Shown: positions 1 to 8,253, numbered from the stretch's first letter. The stretch is 64,000 nucleotides of DNA from Symbiodinium natans (GCA_905221605.1 CAJNDS010002679.1:463501-527500), one strand, 5' to 3'. The notes: generated by a model not told the origin, from the letters alone. Translations and numbers: made by a program.

Positions 1-42
1 CATATAAAGTTTGCCTTTTTCGTGTTCGTGTGCCTCAGGCAG

Positions 43-412
43 ATCACCTTCCATGAGGGGAGGGCCTACATCGTTGACCAAATCAACTCGCGCATCCTCA
101 AGTGGAACCCATGGACTAGGCAAGCACACCTCTTCTTTGGTCAGAAGTGGTCTGGGGACACCCTCAAGCAAGTGAGTGTTCCCATGAGCATCACCTTCTT
201 CCAGGGCTTCGCGTACATCGCGGATGCCATGAACCATCGTGTTTTAAAGGTGAGGCCGGGTGCGCTTGAGGCGGAGGTCTTCTACAAGGGGACGGGGTAT
301 GTGTCGGACATCACTTTCTTCGAAGGCAAGGCCTACGTTGTCCAGGGAGGAATGAGCAATCGCATCATGAAGATGAACCCCTGGCAGACTTTTGCTGCGG
401 AAACCTTCTTCG
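43..412 (+). CDS. NHL-repeat protein, exon a (partial gene, 5' end outside window)
   Basis: Open frame encoding three successive NHL-type beta-propeller units of the form ITFxxGxAYIVDxxNxRILKxxPG...FFG, here ITFHEGRAYIVD, SITFFQGFAYIAD and DITFFEGKAYVV. Such units form propellers for protein or ligand binding; the biological role is unknown. A TGCCTCAGGCAG acceptor precedes it, so the exon starts at 39 or 43 and the gene begins upstream of the window. After the ETFFG motif the propeller pattern is lost; a GC donor (GCAAGC) at 413 would end the exon. The frame stays open to 486, but those residues no longer match the repeat. Confidence 0.8.
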
Positions 413-582
413 GCAAGCACCAACCGCTTCTTTCACCTGCCAGTTGCTGGAATCCAAAGGGCCTTATTCCTTTTCTTCTCTGGTAAGGTTCCCTCATAAA
501 CCCTGCTAAACAAAACGAACGCCCTTCTTTTTTTTTTGCCAGCTTGCTCCCTAAACCCTTCACTTAGACTTCAGGATTACTC

Positions 583-687
583 AGAGACTCGAAAACCCCT
601 GAATTAAGGAGTATACCTTAAACCATATTCCGGTTCCTACTAACCTTTAAGGGATCCTCCCTTAATTCAGGTGTTTTTGGAGTCTCT
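583..687. mobile_element. Inverted-repeat element inside NHL intron
   Basis: Two arms of about 30 bp, 583-613 (AGAGACTCGAAAACCCCTGA...) and 656-687 (...TCAGGTGTTTTTGGAGTCTCT), are near-perfect reverse complements around a 42-bp centre. It looks like a MITE or introner. It directly abuts the CCCTAAA array at 694-767. No coding capacity. Confidence 0.7.
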
Positions 688-693
688 GGGTAC

Positions 694-767
694 CCGAAAC
701 CCCAAACCCTAAACCCTAAACCCGAAACCCTAAACCCTAAACCCGAAACCCTAAACCCTAAACCCTA
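694..767. repeat. CCCTAAA/CCCGAAA array
   Basis: About ten telomere-type heptamers with CCCGAAA variants, in the intron upstream of the NHL exon at 810. It is bracketed by the direct repeat AGTCTCTGGGTAC (681-693) and AGTCTCTGGGCTAC (768-781). Confidence 0.9.
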
Positions 768-809
768 AGTCTCTGGGCTACTCTGCGGCTTGTGTGAGGC
801 TATCTCCAG

Positions 810-885
810 AGTCTTAAGATCGCCGATGGCCAAGCCTACGTCGTCGATGCAGGGGCCCGAAGAATCTTGAAGGTGATGCCCGGAA
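810..885 (+). CDS. NHL-repeat protein, exon b
   Basis: Follows acceptor CTCCAG at 804-809. Reads SLKIADGQAYVVDAGARRIL then KV, aligning residue for residue with the SITFFEGKAYVVxxGxxRIMK of neighbouring units. The 3' border is uncertain: a GA donor at 875 gives the correct phase with the next exon, while GC donors at 886 or 891 do not. Too short for normal ORF calling. About 13 residues linking exon a and this exon were not located. Confidence 0.75.
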
Positions 886-892
886 GCTTGGC

Positions 893-978
893 TTAGGGTT
901 TAGGGTTTAGGGTTTAGGGTTTAGGGTTTAGGGTTTAGGGTTTAGGGTTTAGGGATTAGGGTTTAGGGTTTAGGGTTT
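893..978. repeat. TTTAGGG array filling an NHL intron
   Basis: About twelve TTTAGGG units with one TTTAGGGA variant. The array makes up nearly the entire intron between the NHL exons ending near 874-890 and starting at 987. Confidence 0.95.
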
Positions 979-986
979 GAAGTCAG

Positions 987-1035
987 CCAAGGAAAACCGG
1001 GCGGGCAGGTCTTCTTCAGTGCCGTGGGCACCGAG
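987..1035 (+). CDS. NHL-repeat protein, exon c
   Basis: Follows acceptor GAAGTCAG at 979-986. Reads QGKPGGQVFFSAVGTE, matching the PGxxxGTVFFGKGVG linker of the other units. Ends in frame before GT at 1036. Joined to the exon at 1605 it gives VFFSAVGTE/VCPRDVTFF, which matches VFYKGTGYVSDITFF in exon a without gap or frameshift. This pins both splice sites. Confidence 0.8.
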
Positions 1036-1604
1036 GTGGGGGGTTTTGGGGTCTAGGGTTTAGGGTTTACGGTTTGGGGTTTGGGGTTTGGGGTTTAGTA
1101 GAGTTCAGGGTTTTTTGGATGAAGGTTGTGTAATCAACGGTTTCTTGCAGTCACTTCCGGAATATGGAGCCAGGGTGTGGAGCTCTACTTCTGGTAGATT
1201 CTCCTAAACGTCCATATGGTTGCAGTTGGCTCGCTTGGGCTGTTCTTATGCGAAAACACAGGGTGAATCTGGACCGGGGGGATGCCGGGGGGGGGGGGGG
1301 GGGGGGCGTTATGTATTCTACTAATTGCTTAAGAATCCCCCCCCCCCCCCCCAAACAAAAAAGGTTAATGATAATGATACCTAGATTGCTCTGATAAGGA
1401 GGAATATGGTTTCAGTGGCTGTGTCAGACTCGGCCGGTTTGCAAGCAATCAGAGGCATCCACAGTAACCCGCAGAAAGGGGAAAATAAGCGGCTGCAGAG
1501 CAGTGATTCTGCAGTCCTTTGCAAAAAGCCACTCCGAAGCTTGACAGTCGGGGGAAAGAACGGCAACTTTTCACAACTACCACACAGACTGCCCTAACCC
1601 ACAG
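1036..1604 (+). other. NHL intron with G20/C16 inverted homopolymers
   Basis: GT...ACAG intron, phase 0. It begins with TTTAGGG-like units (about 1050-1100) and ends with CCCTAACCCACAG. Inside are a run of 20 G (1287-1306) and a run of 16 C (1337-1352) 30 nt apart, able to pair. ORFs called on either strand here are shadows. Confidence 0.7.
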
Positions 1605-2126
1605 GTCTGCCCACGTGACGTGACCTTCTTCGAAGAGGACGCCTACATCGTGGACTCTGGCTGCATCAGGGGCGGGGGTCGCATCCTCAAGCTGACGCAA
1701 GGAAAGAATCAGGAGACCTTCTTTGGCGGAGAGAAAGGATGGGGGATGAATCAGTTGAATGGTCCCAGCAGCATCACCTTCGACTTCGTCGACGGCACCG
1801 CCTACATCGTCGACTCAGGCAACCACCGCATCCTGAGTGTCATGCGTGGCAAGAAGTATGGCCAGCTCTTCTTCGGGCAAGGGAAAGGCAAGGAGCTGAA
1901 CCAGTTGCACGAGCCTGAGGCCATCACCTTCTTCGATGGCTTTGCCTACATCGTGGATGCAGCCAACAATCGAATCCTCAAGGTCGTACCGGGCAGGAAG
2001 GAGGGGACGGTCTTCTTCGGAAAAGGGGTCGGGTCCTCCACGGATCAACTCAACCGACCTCAGTCCATCAGCTTCTTCGAGGGCAGCGCCTACATCGTCG
2101 ACGGAGGGAACAGCCGCGTCCTCATG
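1605..2126 (+). CDS. NHL-repeat protein, exon d
   Basis: The largest NHL exon: four units with the cores DVTFFEEDAYIVDSG, SITFDFVDGTAYIVDSG, AITFFDGFAYIVDAA and SISFFEGSAYIVDGG. The linkers carry ETFFGGEKG, QLFFGQGKG and TVFFGKGVG with the conserved NQL or DQL. Starts after ACAG at 1601-1604, ends before GT at 2127, both phase 0. The open frame runs to 2357 but after 2126 it leaves the repeat pattern and enters AT-rich simple sequence, so the exon ends at 2126. Confidence 0.88.
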
Positions 2127-2199
2127 GTGACTGGCTCCTTCTTGGGATGGAGTTCGGGAGTTAGGCTACCCTATATCCTGTTTTGCAATCCCCAATGCA

Positions 2200-2275
2200 A
2201 ACAAACACAGACATATTATACATATACATATACATACACATATGTATATATAAATATATATCTACTGTATACATA
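2200..2275. repeat. TA/CATA simple sequence
   Basis: Imperfect (CATA)n and (TA)n stretch within the NHL intron 2127-2568. Confidence 0.85.
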
Positions 2276-2568
2276 TAGGCGGGCGCGGGATTCAAGACGC
2301 CCCTTATTTCCCTGTGACTGTCTACGAAGTGTAGTTTTTCTTGTATTTGCCGTCTGAGTCGGGTTCCTTAGAGACTCAAGACAGATTCTGCTCCGACAAA
2401 GCCTCGCTGTTGCTTTTCATTAGACTTTCAGTACTAAAACCTCCCAAATTACCTCTTCTTGAGCTCGTTAATATGGCCGAATATTTAAGACGCCCTGGGT
2501 TCTATATCTACAGATTTCTATATCGGACACCCAAGTCCCTATAGGTCCCCGCCTAATCAACCCGTGAG

Positions 2569-2670
2569 GTGAACCCCGGCGAAAGTCATGGGGAGGTCTT
2601 CCTCGGTCAGTCGGCCACCCCAAAGGTTGGGCATTTGGTGGACATGACCTTTTCCGGGCGGAGTGCGTAC
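2569..2670 (+). CDS. NHL-repeat protein, exon e
   Basis: After acceptor CGTGAG. Reads VNPGESHGEVFLGQ..., aligning with the VVPGRKEGTVFFGKG linker and joining exon d as RVLM/VNPG in phase 0. It continues to DMTFSGRSAY, the start of the next blade. A GC donor (GCTCCTGG) at 2671 ends it mid-blade, so at least one more exon should follow. It was not identified in the next kilobase. Confidence 0.75.
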
Positions 2671-2682
2671 GCTCCTGGACTC

Positions 2683-2779
2683 TTAGGGTTTAGGGCATTT
2701 CGGGTTTAGGGTATTTAGGGTATTTAGGGTTTAGGGTATTTAGGGTTTAGGGTTCAGGGTATCTAGGGTTTAGGGTTTC
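2683..2779. repeat. Degenerate TTTAGGG array
   Basis: Irregular TTTAGGG, ATTTAGGG and CAGGG units immediately downstream of NHL exon e, at the start of its following intron. Confidence 0.9.
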
Positions 2780-2800
2780 ATGAAGCCATATAAGAGGGGT

Positions 2801-3160
2801 CTATAGAGGTTTCTCAAGGGCCATGAGGGTCTTCGGACTGCTCCATTCTAGCTCAGTGGCCGCAAGGTTCTCGACAGTGGCAGCATCATCCCCGGTCAGG
2901 TTGGGGTTCGCATCTTGGAGATTTGCCGGCCGGAGCGCCACCTCGACCAGTTTAAGAGCTTCAGCCTGGGTGAGACCTTGCGAGGCATGGACGGGTTTCT
3001 GGGAAGGCTTTGCGCTTGCCTTCACCTTTTTGGGGCTTAAGAGTCTTTGTGTCTTTTTTGGGGGAAGTTGGGGTTCTTTAGAGGGATCTTGTTCAGAGGC
3101 GTTTTGTTGCAAGCCGATGCCACAATGCCGAGACCCAGGAAGCTGCGGGCACGTGAAGCG
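2801..3160 (-). CDS. Uncharacterised Lys-rich protein or exon
   Basis: The minus frame is open with good codon character. A basic, Pro/Lys-rich N-terminal part (PPKKTQRLLSPKKVKAS) precedes an acidic amphipathic part (LTQAEALKLVEVALRP, DDAATVENLAATELEW) and ends ALEKPL, stop TAG at 2801. The only in-frame start-like codon is TTG at 3112; a CCCGCAG acceptor on this strand lies near 3150, so it may be a terminal exon. The + frame is also open but of worse composition. It stands against the + strand trend of the window. No family recognised. Confidence 0.4.
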   Translation of the reverse strand, partial: RFTCPQLPGSRHCGIGLQQNASEQDPSKEPQLPPKKTQRLLSPKKVKASAKPSQKPVHASQGLTQAEALKLVEVALRPANLQDANPNLTGDDAATVENLAATELEWSSPKTLMALEKPL

Positions 3161-3164
3161 CCAG

Positions 3165-3218
3165 GTCCATGAGTCTTCCGAGGTCCTCTACCTGGACTCC
3201 TGCCGCGTGCCCTTGCCC
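3165..3218 (+). CDS. Membrane protein gene, exon A
   Basis: After acceptor CGCCAG. Reads VHESSEVLYLDSCRVPLP in phase 0 up to the element at 3223. Splicing from GA at 3219 (or GC at 3222) to the AG at 3525-3526 keeps phase 0 with exon B. The GA choice restores CCC GAA GGG GTC, the sequence expected before element insertion. The segment has an LRR-like flavour but is too short to assign. Confidence 0.5.
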
Positions 3219-3222
3219 GAAG

Positions 3223-3303
3223 CTTGGTAGCCCATCAGTACCCTTTTCCCCTTTTTTGGGTTCAAGGTTCCCTTAGACATTAACCAACCAAAAAAGAATA
3301 CCC

Positions 3304-3338
<35 letters not shown>

Positions 3339-3526
3339 GTAGTAGTAGTAATAATCATAATAGTAGTAATAATAATAGTAATGATAATAGTAATAATAAT
3401 AATAGTAATAATAATAGTAATAAGAATAATAATAATAGTAATAATAATAGTAATAAGAATACTAGTAATAGTAATAATAGTAATGATAATAGTAATAAGA
3501 ATCATATGGTTACTGGGGCTACCAAG
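3223..3526. mobile_element. Introner-like element, family B copy 1
   Basis: Perfect 11-bp terminal inverted repeats CTTGGTAGCCC (3223-3233) and GGGCTACCAAG (3516-3526), flanked by the 4-bp direct repeat GAAG (3219-3222, 3527-3530). The left end shares the motif GGTTCAAGGTTCCC with copies at 19596, 20676 and 41780. The centre has expanded into an (AAT/AGT)n microsatellite. It lies precisely between two coding segments and behaves as an intron. Confidence 0.75.
3306..3503. repeat. (AAT)n/(AGT)n microsatellite
   Basis: Nearly 200 bp of AAT and AGT trinucleotides inside the family B element. The Ile-rich ORFs on both strands here are artefacts of this repeat. Confidence 0.97.
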
Positions 3527-3610
3527 GAAGGGGTCGCCACCAAGTTGCCGGAGATGCGTTTTAACATCGTTGGCCTCAACGTGGCCAACATGTCCCACGT
3601 GATCATGAAT
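3527..3610 (+). CDS. Membrane protein gene, exon B
   Basis: 28 codons, EGVATKLPEMRFNIVGLNVA then NMSHVIMN, phase 0 at both ends. Starts directly after the element's AG and ends before GT at 3611. The following intron is 137 nt: GTTCCTAGGG, a TTTAGGG array, then an element related to the one at 29922. Confidence 0.55.
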
Positions 3611-3614
3611 GTTC

Positions 3615-3661
3615 CTAGGGTTTAGGGTTTAGGGTTTAGGGTTTAGGGTTTAGGGTTTAGA
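3615..3661. repeat. TTTAGGG array at intron 5' end
   Basis: Six perfect units starting 5 nt after the donor of exon B. Confidence 0.95.
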
Positions 3662-3747
3662 GTACTTTTTGGGATAATCTGATCATAATCCTTCATCGAA
3701 CTGAAAATTGTACACTTTTTCGGAGGCTTATGAGCTCAGCAAGTAAG
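3660..3747. mobile_element. Inverted-repeat element family F, 5'-truncated copy
   Basis: Shares AACTGAAAA(A/G)TGTACACTTTT and CTTATGA(A/G)CTCAGCAA(C/G)TAAG with 29922-30029. The left end found in the other copy is missing and the TTTAGGG array takes its place. Its TAAG terminus serves as splice acceptor for exon C. Confidence 0.65.
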
Positions 3748-4758
3748 GTTCAGACGGATCAGCTGACGCCTCCCATGTTGGCACCCTCCAGGGGAAGGGA
3801 GTTCGCCGCCCTGCTGCTGGCAGTGGCCATACCCAGCCTTGCGGCCCATGCCTCCGGCAAGAAGTCGGTGCACATCGGCTGCCTCCTCTACCTCCTCGCC
3901 ATGACCGTCATCTCTATGCACCTCGGGTTTGCGAAACTTCCCTTTGATGGGGCAGACAGCCCGGGGCTCTCCGCCCTCTTCCTCTTCTTCGGCGTCGCGA
4001 TGCCGTGGAGCGCGGTCCCCCTCTTCCTCATGGCTTCCTTCAACGAGCTCACAGCCCGCGCCTTCACGGAGTTCGCGCCCCCAATCTCCTGTGCTGCTGG
4101 CACAGCCTGGGAGTTGCACCTCCTGACGGCCCTCCTCACCGCCTTCTGCGCCTCCTTGTGGGCCCTTTGGGCCCAGAGGGCCCCACTCGAGAAGAGTGAG
4201 GCCCTCCTCAAAATCCCGAAGGCGATCCATGGCTGCCTGCCCAAGGTGCTTCAGGACCTTGCAGACAAGCCAAGGCCGGGCGCGAAGCGCCTGGGGTCCT
4301 TGGTGTCTTGGGCCCACACGAGCATTGGGGACCGATACCTGGCCCTGACCTCCATCCTGGTGATGAGGGCCTGCGGCTATGAGTATGCTTGGCTCTCGCT
4401 CCTGCTCTTGGTGGGCGCCATGGTGCTGCAGAACGTAGCGGGTGCGCTGTGCATCCTTGGCACGGCCAAGGAGACGGTGAGGCACAGGTATGCGCTACTG
4501 TGGTCTCTCACAATCCCACCATGGGACCTGCTCGATCCTGAGTTAGAACAGGCGGGCTGGTGCAGCACGGCCACGCGAGTAGTTGTCCAAGATGTGCTCC
4601 AGATGGCCTTTCAGTTGCACTTCACTTTTTCTCTCTATACCAACTGGGTTGTCGTGACTGCTTTGGCGGTCAGTCTTCCCTTTGCAATAGCCGACACCCT
4701 TTATCTCCTTGAGACCAGGGCCGGCCAGCAGCCAAATTATCGGGTCTTGTATCTGTAG
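3748..4758 (+). CDS. Multi-pass membrane protein, terminal exon C
   Basis: 336 codons from acceptor AAGTAAG to stop TAG, the longest coding exon of the window. An ATG lies upstream at 3730, but those residues belong to the element, so the splice start is preferred. At least six hydrophobic segments: AALLLAVAIPSLAA, CLLYLLAMTVI, LSALFLFFGVAMPW, LLTALLTAFCASLWAL, AWLSLLLLVGAMVL and VVVTALAVSLPFAIA. A basic loop (KPRPGAKRLGSL) lies in the middle. No catalytic motif and no family recognised; transporter, channel or receptor are all possible. Several out-of-frame ORFs over it are shadows. It could be the C-terminal part of the NHL gene, but no direct link is visible. Confidence 0.75.
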   Translation, partial: VQTDQLTPPMLAPSRGREFAALLLAVAIPSLAAHASGKKSVHIGCLLYLLAMTVISMHLGFAKLPFDGADSPGLSALFLFFGVAMPWSAVPLFLMASFNELTARAFTEFAPPISCAAGTAWELHLLTALLTAFCASLWALWAQRAPLEKSEALLKIPKAIHGCLPKVLQDLADKPRPGAKRLGSLVSWAHTSIGDRYLALTSILVMRACGYEYAWLSLLLLVGAMVLQNVAGALCILGTAKETVRHRYALLWSLTIPPWDLLDPELEQAGWCSTATRVVVQDVLQMAFQLHFTFSLYTNWVVVTALAVSLPFAIADTLYLLETRAGQQPNYRVLYL

Positions 4759-5356
4759 ACATGGCCCAGAATCGGCAAGGCACGTGCCCTCTAAGGACGG
4801 CCCGCCTCATTTAGCCATGATAGCAGCTGTTCTCATTGCAGCTAGGCTACGCGACGGATGGAGGCCCCTGGGACACTACGCCTAGCAACGAATCGGCAAG
4901 GCCTGTGCCCTACGCCTTAGTTTACTACAAGTTTTGTCTTGAGGGTAGCTTCTCATGGGCTACGGCTACTTAAGCCGTCCTTCTTGCATCGCACACCAGA
5001 CTGGTTATACACAAAGTCCTGATCCCCTTGTGCTTCCTTGAGTTTTCCAAGCTACCTTCCTTACCTACCGGTGCCACTGGGCCCAGCTGTCAAAGTTCAC
5101 TGGGTGCAGACTGGCATTTGTGGGTCGTGAGCAGCCCGCTTGATACACTTGGAGCTCTGCTGCCCTGCAAAGCGAGGTAGCCACGAGTGCGTGATGTGTT
5201 GAGTGTTGAGGCATCGAATGAGGGGTGCATGAAAGCGGAATCGTTTGCAGAGTGACAGCTGCGTCTTTGAGTTACCCCTCCAGCCTCCTGCAAGCCCTAG
5301 ACCCCCTAAACCCTAAACCCTAAACCCTAAACCCTAAACCCTAAACCATGCTACAG
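4759..5356. other. 3' flank of membrane protein gene
   Basis: Unique sequence without a convincing gene. It contains a direct repeat, GAATCGGCAAGGCACGTGCC at 4769 and GAATCGGCAAGGCCTGTGCC at 4890. A 67-codon minus ORF at 5090-5293 has no recognisable features. A short CCCTAAA array (5307-5347) ends it. Confidence 0.6.
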
Positions 5357-5435
5357 GTCGATGCGCTGCAGCGTGCTGGCCATGGTGGAGTCCTTCATGA
5401 GGTTGCGGCTGGGCCAACCCGCCCACTCGCTCAAC
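5357..5435 (+). CDS. Putative micro-exon
   Basis: Preceded by CCCTAAA array and CTACAG acceptor. Open frame SMRCSVLAMVESFMRLRLGQ then PAHSLN with G/C-rich third positions. Function unknown. Confidence 0.5.
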
Positions 5436-5471
5436 CCTAAGCCCCTGCAAGAAGTGACGCCACTCCGTCAG

Positions 5472-5522
5472 TCCGGTCGGGTCAAGACAGTCTCCGGCGG
5501 TTTTTTCGGAAGCAGTCGGCGG
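5472..5522 (+). CDS. Putative micro-exon
   Basis: After CTCCGTCAG. Reads SGRVKTVSGGFFGSSRR and runs straight into a TTTAGGG array. Confidence 0.45.
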
Positions 5523-5639
5523 CTTAGGGTTTAGGGTTTAGGGTTTAGAGACCCGAAAAACTGTTATGGGGTTAAGGGTTTAGGGTTTAGGGCTAGGGTT
5601 TAGGGTTTCGGGTTTAGGGTTACAGGCGTAAGGTTCAGG

Positions 5640-5715
5640 GACCATATCGTGCGAGTAGAGTTTGGTTCGGCCGGGGCAGCACGCCTCGAGCAGGCTCCCT
5701 CTTTGAGCAAACCTT
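5640..5715 (+). CDS. Putative micro-exon
   Basis: Reads DHIVRVEFGSAGAARLEQAP then a TGA. Splice borders are not clear; composition is coding-like. Confidence 0.35.
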
Positions 5716-5989
5716 GAACCCTCAAGTTAATCCCTAAACCAATTGTAAACTCTAAACCCGAAACCCAAAACCCCAAAACCCCTAAACCCTAAACCCTCAA
5801 CCCTAAAAGTCATATCATTGCTAAACCCTAGCAGCCCCAAAGCCCTAAACCCCGATGCAGGACTGCCCCGGGAGTACATTCATCTGAGCGGCTGGGGTTT
5901 AGGGAATTCAGGATGTCATGGGCTCATAGGGCTTTGAGTTAAGGACTTGTGAGTGTAAGTAAGCAAGCAAGCAAGCAAGCAAACTAAGC

Positions 5990-6080
5990 CCTGAACCCTA
6001 AACCCTAAACCCTGAACCCTAAACCCTAAAGCCTAAACCCTAAACCCTAAACCCTAAACCCTAAACCCTAAACCCTAAAC
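5990..6080. repeat. CCCTAAA array
   Basis: About twelve units with CCCTGAA and GCCTAAA variants, upstream of the island at 6116. Confidence 0.95.
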
Positions 6081-6115
6081 GTAAGGGACCGTTGTTGAAG
6101 CCCGCTGACCTTCAG

Positions 6116-6204
6116 GCGAAGTGGGAGAAAAGTTCTGGGCAGCAACTGTCGGAAGTGGCATGTCCGGAGCACGTGCATCAAACCCGCAAGTGCAGAGATG
6201 TTAG
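6116..6204 (+). CDS. Putative micro-exon
   Basis: After GACCTTCAG. Reads AKWEKSSGQQLSEVACPEHV then HQTRKCRDVS. Clean frame between two CCCTAAA blocks. Confidence 0.5.
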
Positions 6205-7384
6205 CCCTTAAAACCCCTAAACTCTCAACCCTAAACTTAGCCCTAAACCCTAAACTACCCTTAACCCTAAGATAACCCTAAATACCCATAAACCTTATAA
6301 ACCCTCAACCCTAAAACCGGAAAGGCACGTCGCCACCTGCTTGGAGGTTCATGGTACCTATATATAACCCAGTTAAAACTGTACCTCTAACTGTACTTAT
6401 AACCGTATTAGGGCACTTAAGAGGCTTATATATAAGCGGGTTATATGTACAGCTATAATTGGATAATACTTACCGTAAATCCTAAACCCTAAGCCCTAAA
6501 CCATAAACCCTAAGCCCTATACCCTAAACCTAAACCCTAAACCCCAAACCCTAAACCCTAAACCCTAAACCTGCCCGGAATTCAGGCTCAAGTCCGCCCC
6601 TCCTTCTCCCAACGTACTTTCCATGCAGACCCTTGACGCATGGCTCCAATGACGCCTGCAGGGGCCCAAACAGGTGTTTGAAGGCGGTTAGGGTTTAGGG
6701 TTTAGGGTTCAGGCTTCAGGCTTCAGGCTTCAGGCTTCAGGCTTCAGGCTTCAGGGTTGAGGGTTGAGGGTTTAGGGTTTAGGGTTTAGGGTTTAGGGGT
6801 TTAGGGTTTAGGGACACACCGGAGGCTGGGGTTCAGGGGTTTAGCCTTTCAGGTTTTGAGGCTTTAGGGTTGCAGGTTCCAGGGTTCAGGGCTTAGGGTT
6901 TGTCTGGTAGGGTTTAGGGTTCAGGGAAGGTATAGGAGTCCCATACGGGGTTTAGGGCGTTGGGGCTCATTCGGCAAGCTCTAAGCAACTACACTAGGAA
7001 CTAGGAGGAAAACAACCCCGAACTTAGAGAAGAAAGGGTTTAAACCTTTCTGTTTAGGTTGCGTTTCAAGATTTTGGTTTGGGCTTAGGATTTGGCGGAG
7101 TACTGAGGTCTGTGGCATTAGGATTTCCCCCTCCCCCCCCCCAGCCTGGCTTAAACCCCAAAGCGAGAAACCCTTCAGAGCCTGGCTCAGACTGGGCGTA
7201 GGGGTTGGGTTTGGGGTTTCCCCAAAGACCCTCAACCTTAATCCCTAAACCCTAACCCCTAAACTTCAATCCTTACATCTGCATGAGACTTCTGCTTTCG
7301 TCTTCGCCAACCGGATTCACCGAATCATCTGCAACCCTTAACCCCCAAACTCTGAACCCTAAACCCTAAACCCTAAACTCTTAG
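6205..7384. other. Array-dominated stretch
   Basis: CCCTAAA (6480-6570) and TTTAGGG, CTTCAGG and TTGAGGG derivatives (6686-6815). Small islands include GPKQVFEGG after a CCTGCAG acceptor near 6652 and ETSAFVFANRIHRIIC near 7285, the latter faintly NHL-like. The minus ORF at 6981-7235 has no support. Confidence 0.5.
6357..6470. mobile_element. AT-rich inverted-repeat element
   Basis: TATATAACCC on the left pairs with GGGTTATATGTA on the right, with internal TGTAC and TTATAA repeats. Related sequence (TACAGTTATAAGT, AGTACAGGTATAATTG) recurs at 49032-49120, split there by a CCCTAAA array. Confidence 0.5.
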
Positions 7385-7446
7385 AGGTCCTGCTACTACT
7401 ACTGCTGTCACCTGCTGTGACTCATGGCGAGGTGGGCTCCCGGCCG
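7385..7446 (+). CDS. Putative micro-exon with GT donor
   Basis: CCCTAAA array, then TTAG acceptor; frame LLLLLLSPAVTHGEVGSRP ends at CCG/GTGAGG, a canonical donor, then a TTTAGGG unit. Confidence 0.45.
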
Positions 7447-7447
7447 G

Positions 7448-8253
7448 TGAGGGGGTTTAGGGTTTAAACCCTAAACCCTAAACCCTAAACCCTAATGGGG
7501 GGCTTCCAGGAGCTTCGGGGGCTTGGGGATTTTTGGGGTTCAGGGGCTTAGGAACAACGGCGCGGCGGCCGGGGGGAGGGGGGGGGGGGTGGTTCACTGA
7601 CGTTTTTTGCTGGTGTTGGGGTGCGCAGGAGGCTTGGGGTTGTACAGTTTACGGGCATACCCTAAACCAACTCTACGGGGTTTGGGGGTTCAGGGTCTTG
7701 GGAGGGGGTTCGGGAGCTACACGCTGAACAACAAATCCCAGAGACACGAGCTCGATACAGCTTGCTAGGCTAGGGTGTTAGGATTAGTGTTTTTTGACGT
7801 TCTCCAAGTTTGAGTCGCGATCGGATGGGTTTACGGTTTAGGGTGTTAGGGTTTTAGGGTCTAGGGTTTCGGGTTCAGGGTTTAGGGTGTTGGGTTTAGG
7901 GTTGAGGGTATAGGGTTTAAGGTTTAGGGTTTAGGGTTTAGGGTTTGGGTCTTACACAGCAGGGGCTCTTGCCCCAAACGGGTCAGGGCTCATCCCGCTT
8001 GAAAGCCTCCTAACCCTAAACCCTAAACCCTAAACCCTAAACCCTAAACCCTAAACCCTAAACCTGAAACCGCCAAGAAACATGCACCACCCCCCCTCCC
8101 TTCAAAAAAACTACATGAAGATCAGTAAGCGAAGATAAAACGAGCAACACCATACCTTAGACTCTAACCCCTCTAAGCCCGCAAAAGGCCCTAAGCCTAC
8201 CCTAAACCCTCAACCCTCAACCCTAAACCCTAAACCCTAAACTCTCAAGACAG
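7448..8253. other. Array-dominated stretch without clear gene
   Basis: Alternating CCCTAAA and TTTAGGG arrays, a G-rich run at 7569-7589 and degenerate derivatives. The + ORF at 7533-7727 is low complexity. Confidence 0.5.

Noticed and set aside
1164-1700. ORFs on both strands between NHL exons
   Set aside because: They cross homopolymers and lie in an intron whose borders are fixed by the NHL repeat register.
3188-3602. 136-codon minus ORF and 73-codon + ORF
   Set aside because: Almost wholly Ile codons from the AAT/AGT microsatellite inside the family B element.
3736-4485. 249-codon minus ORF
   Set aside because: Antisense shadow of the membrane-protein exon; no hydrophobic or domain logic.
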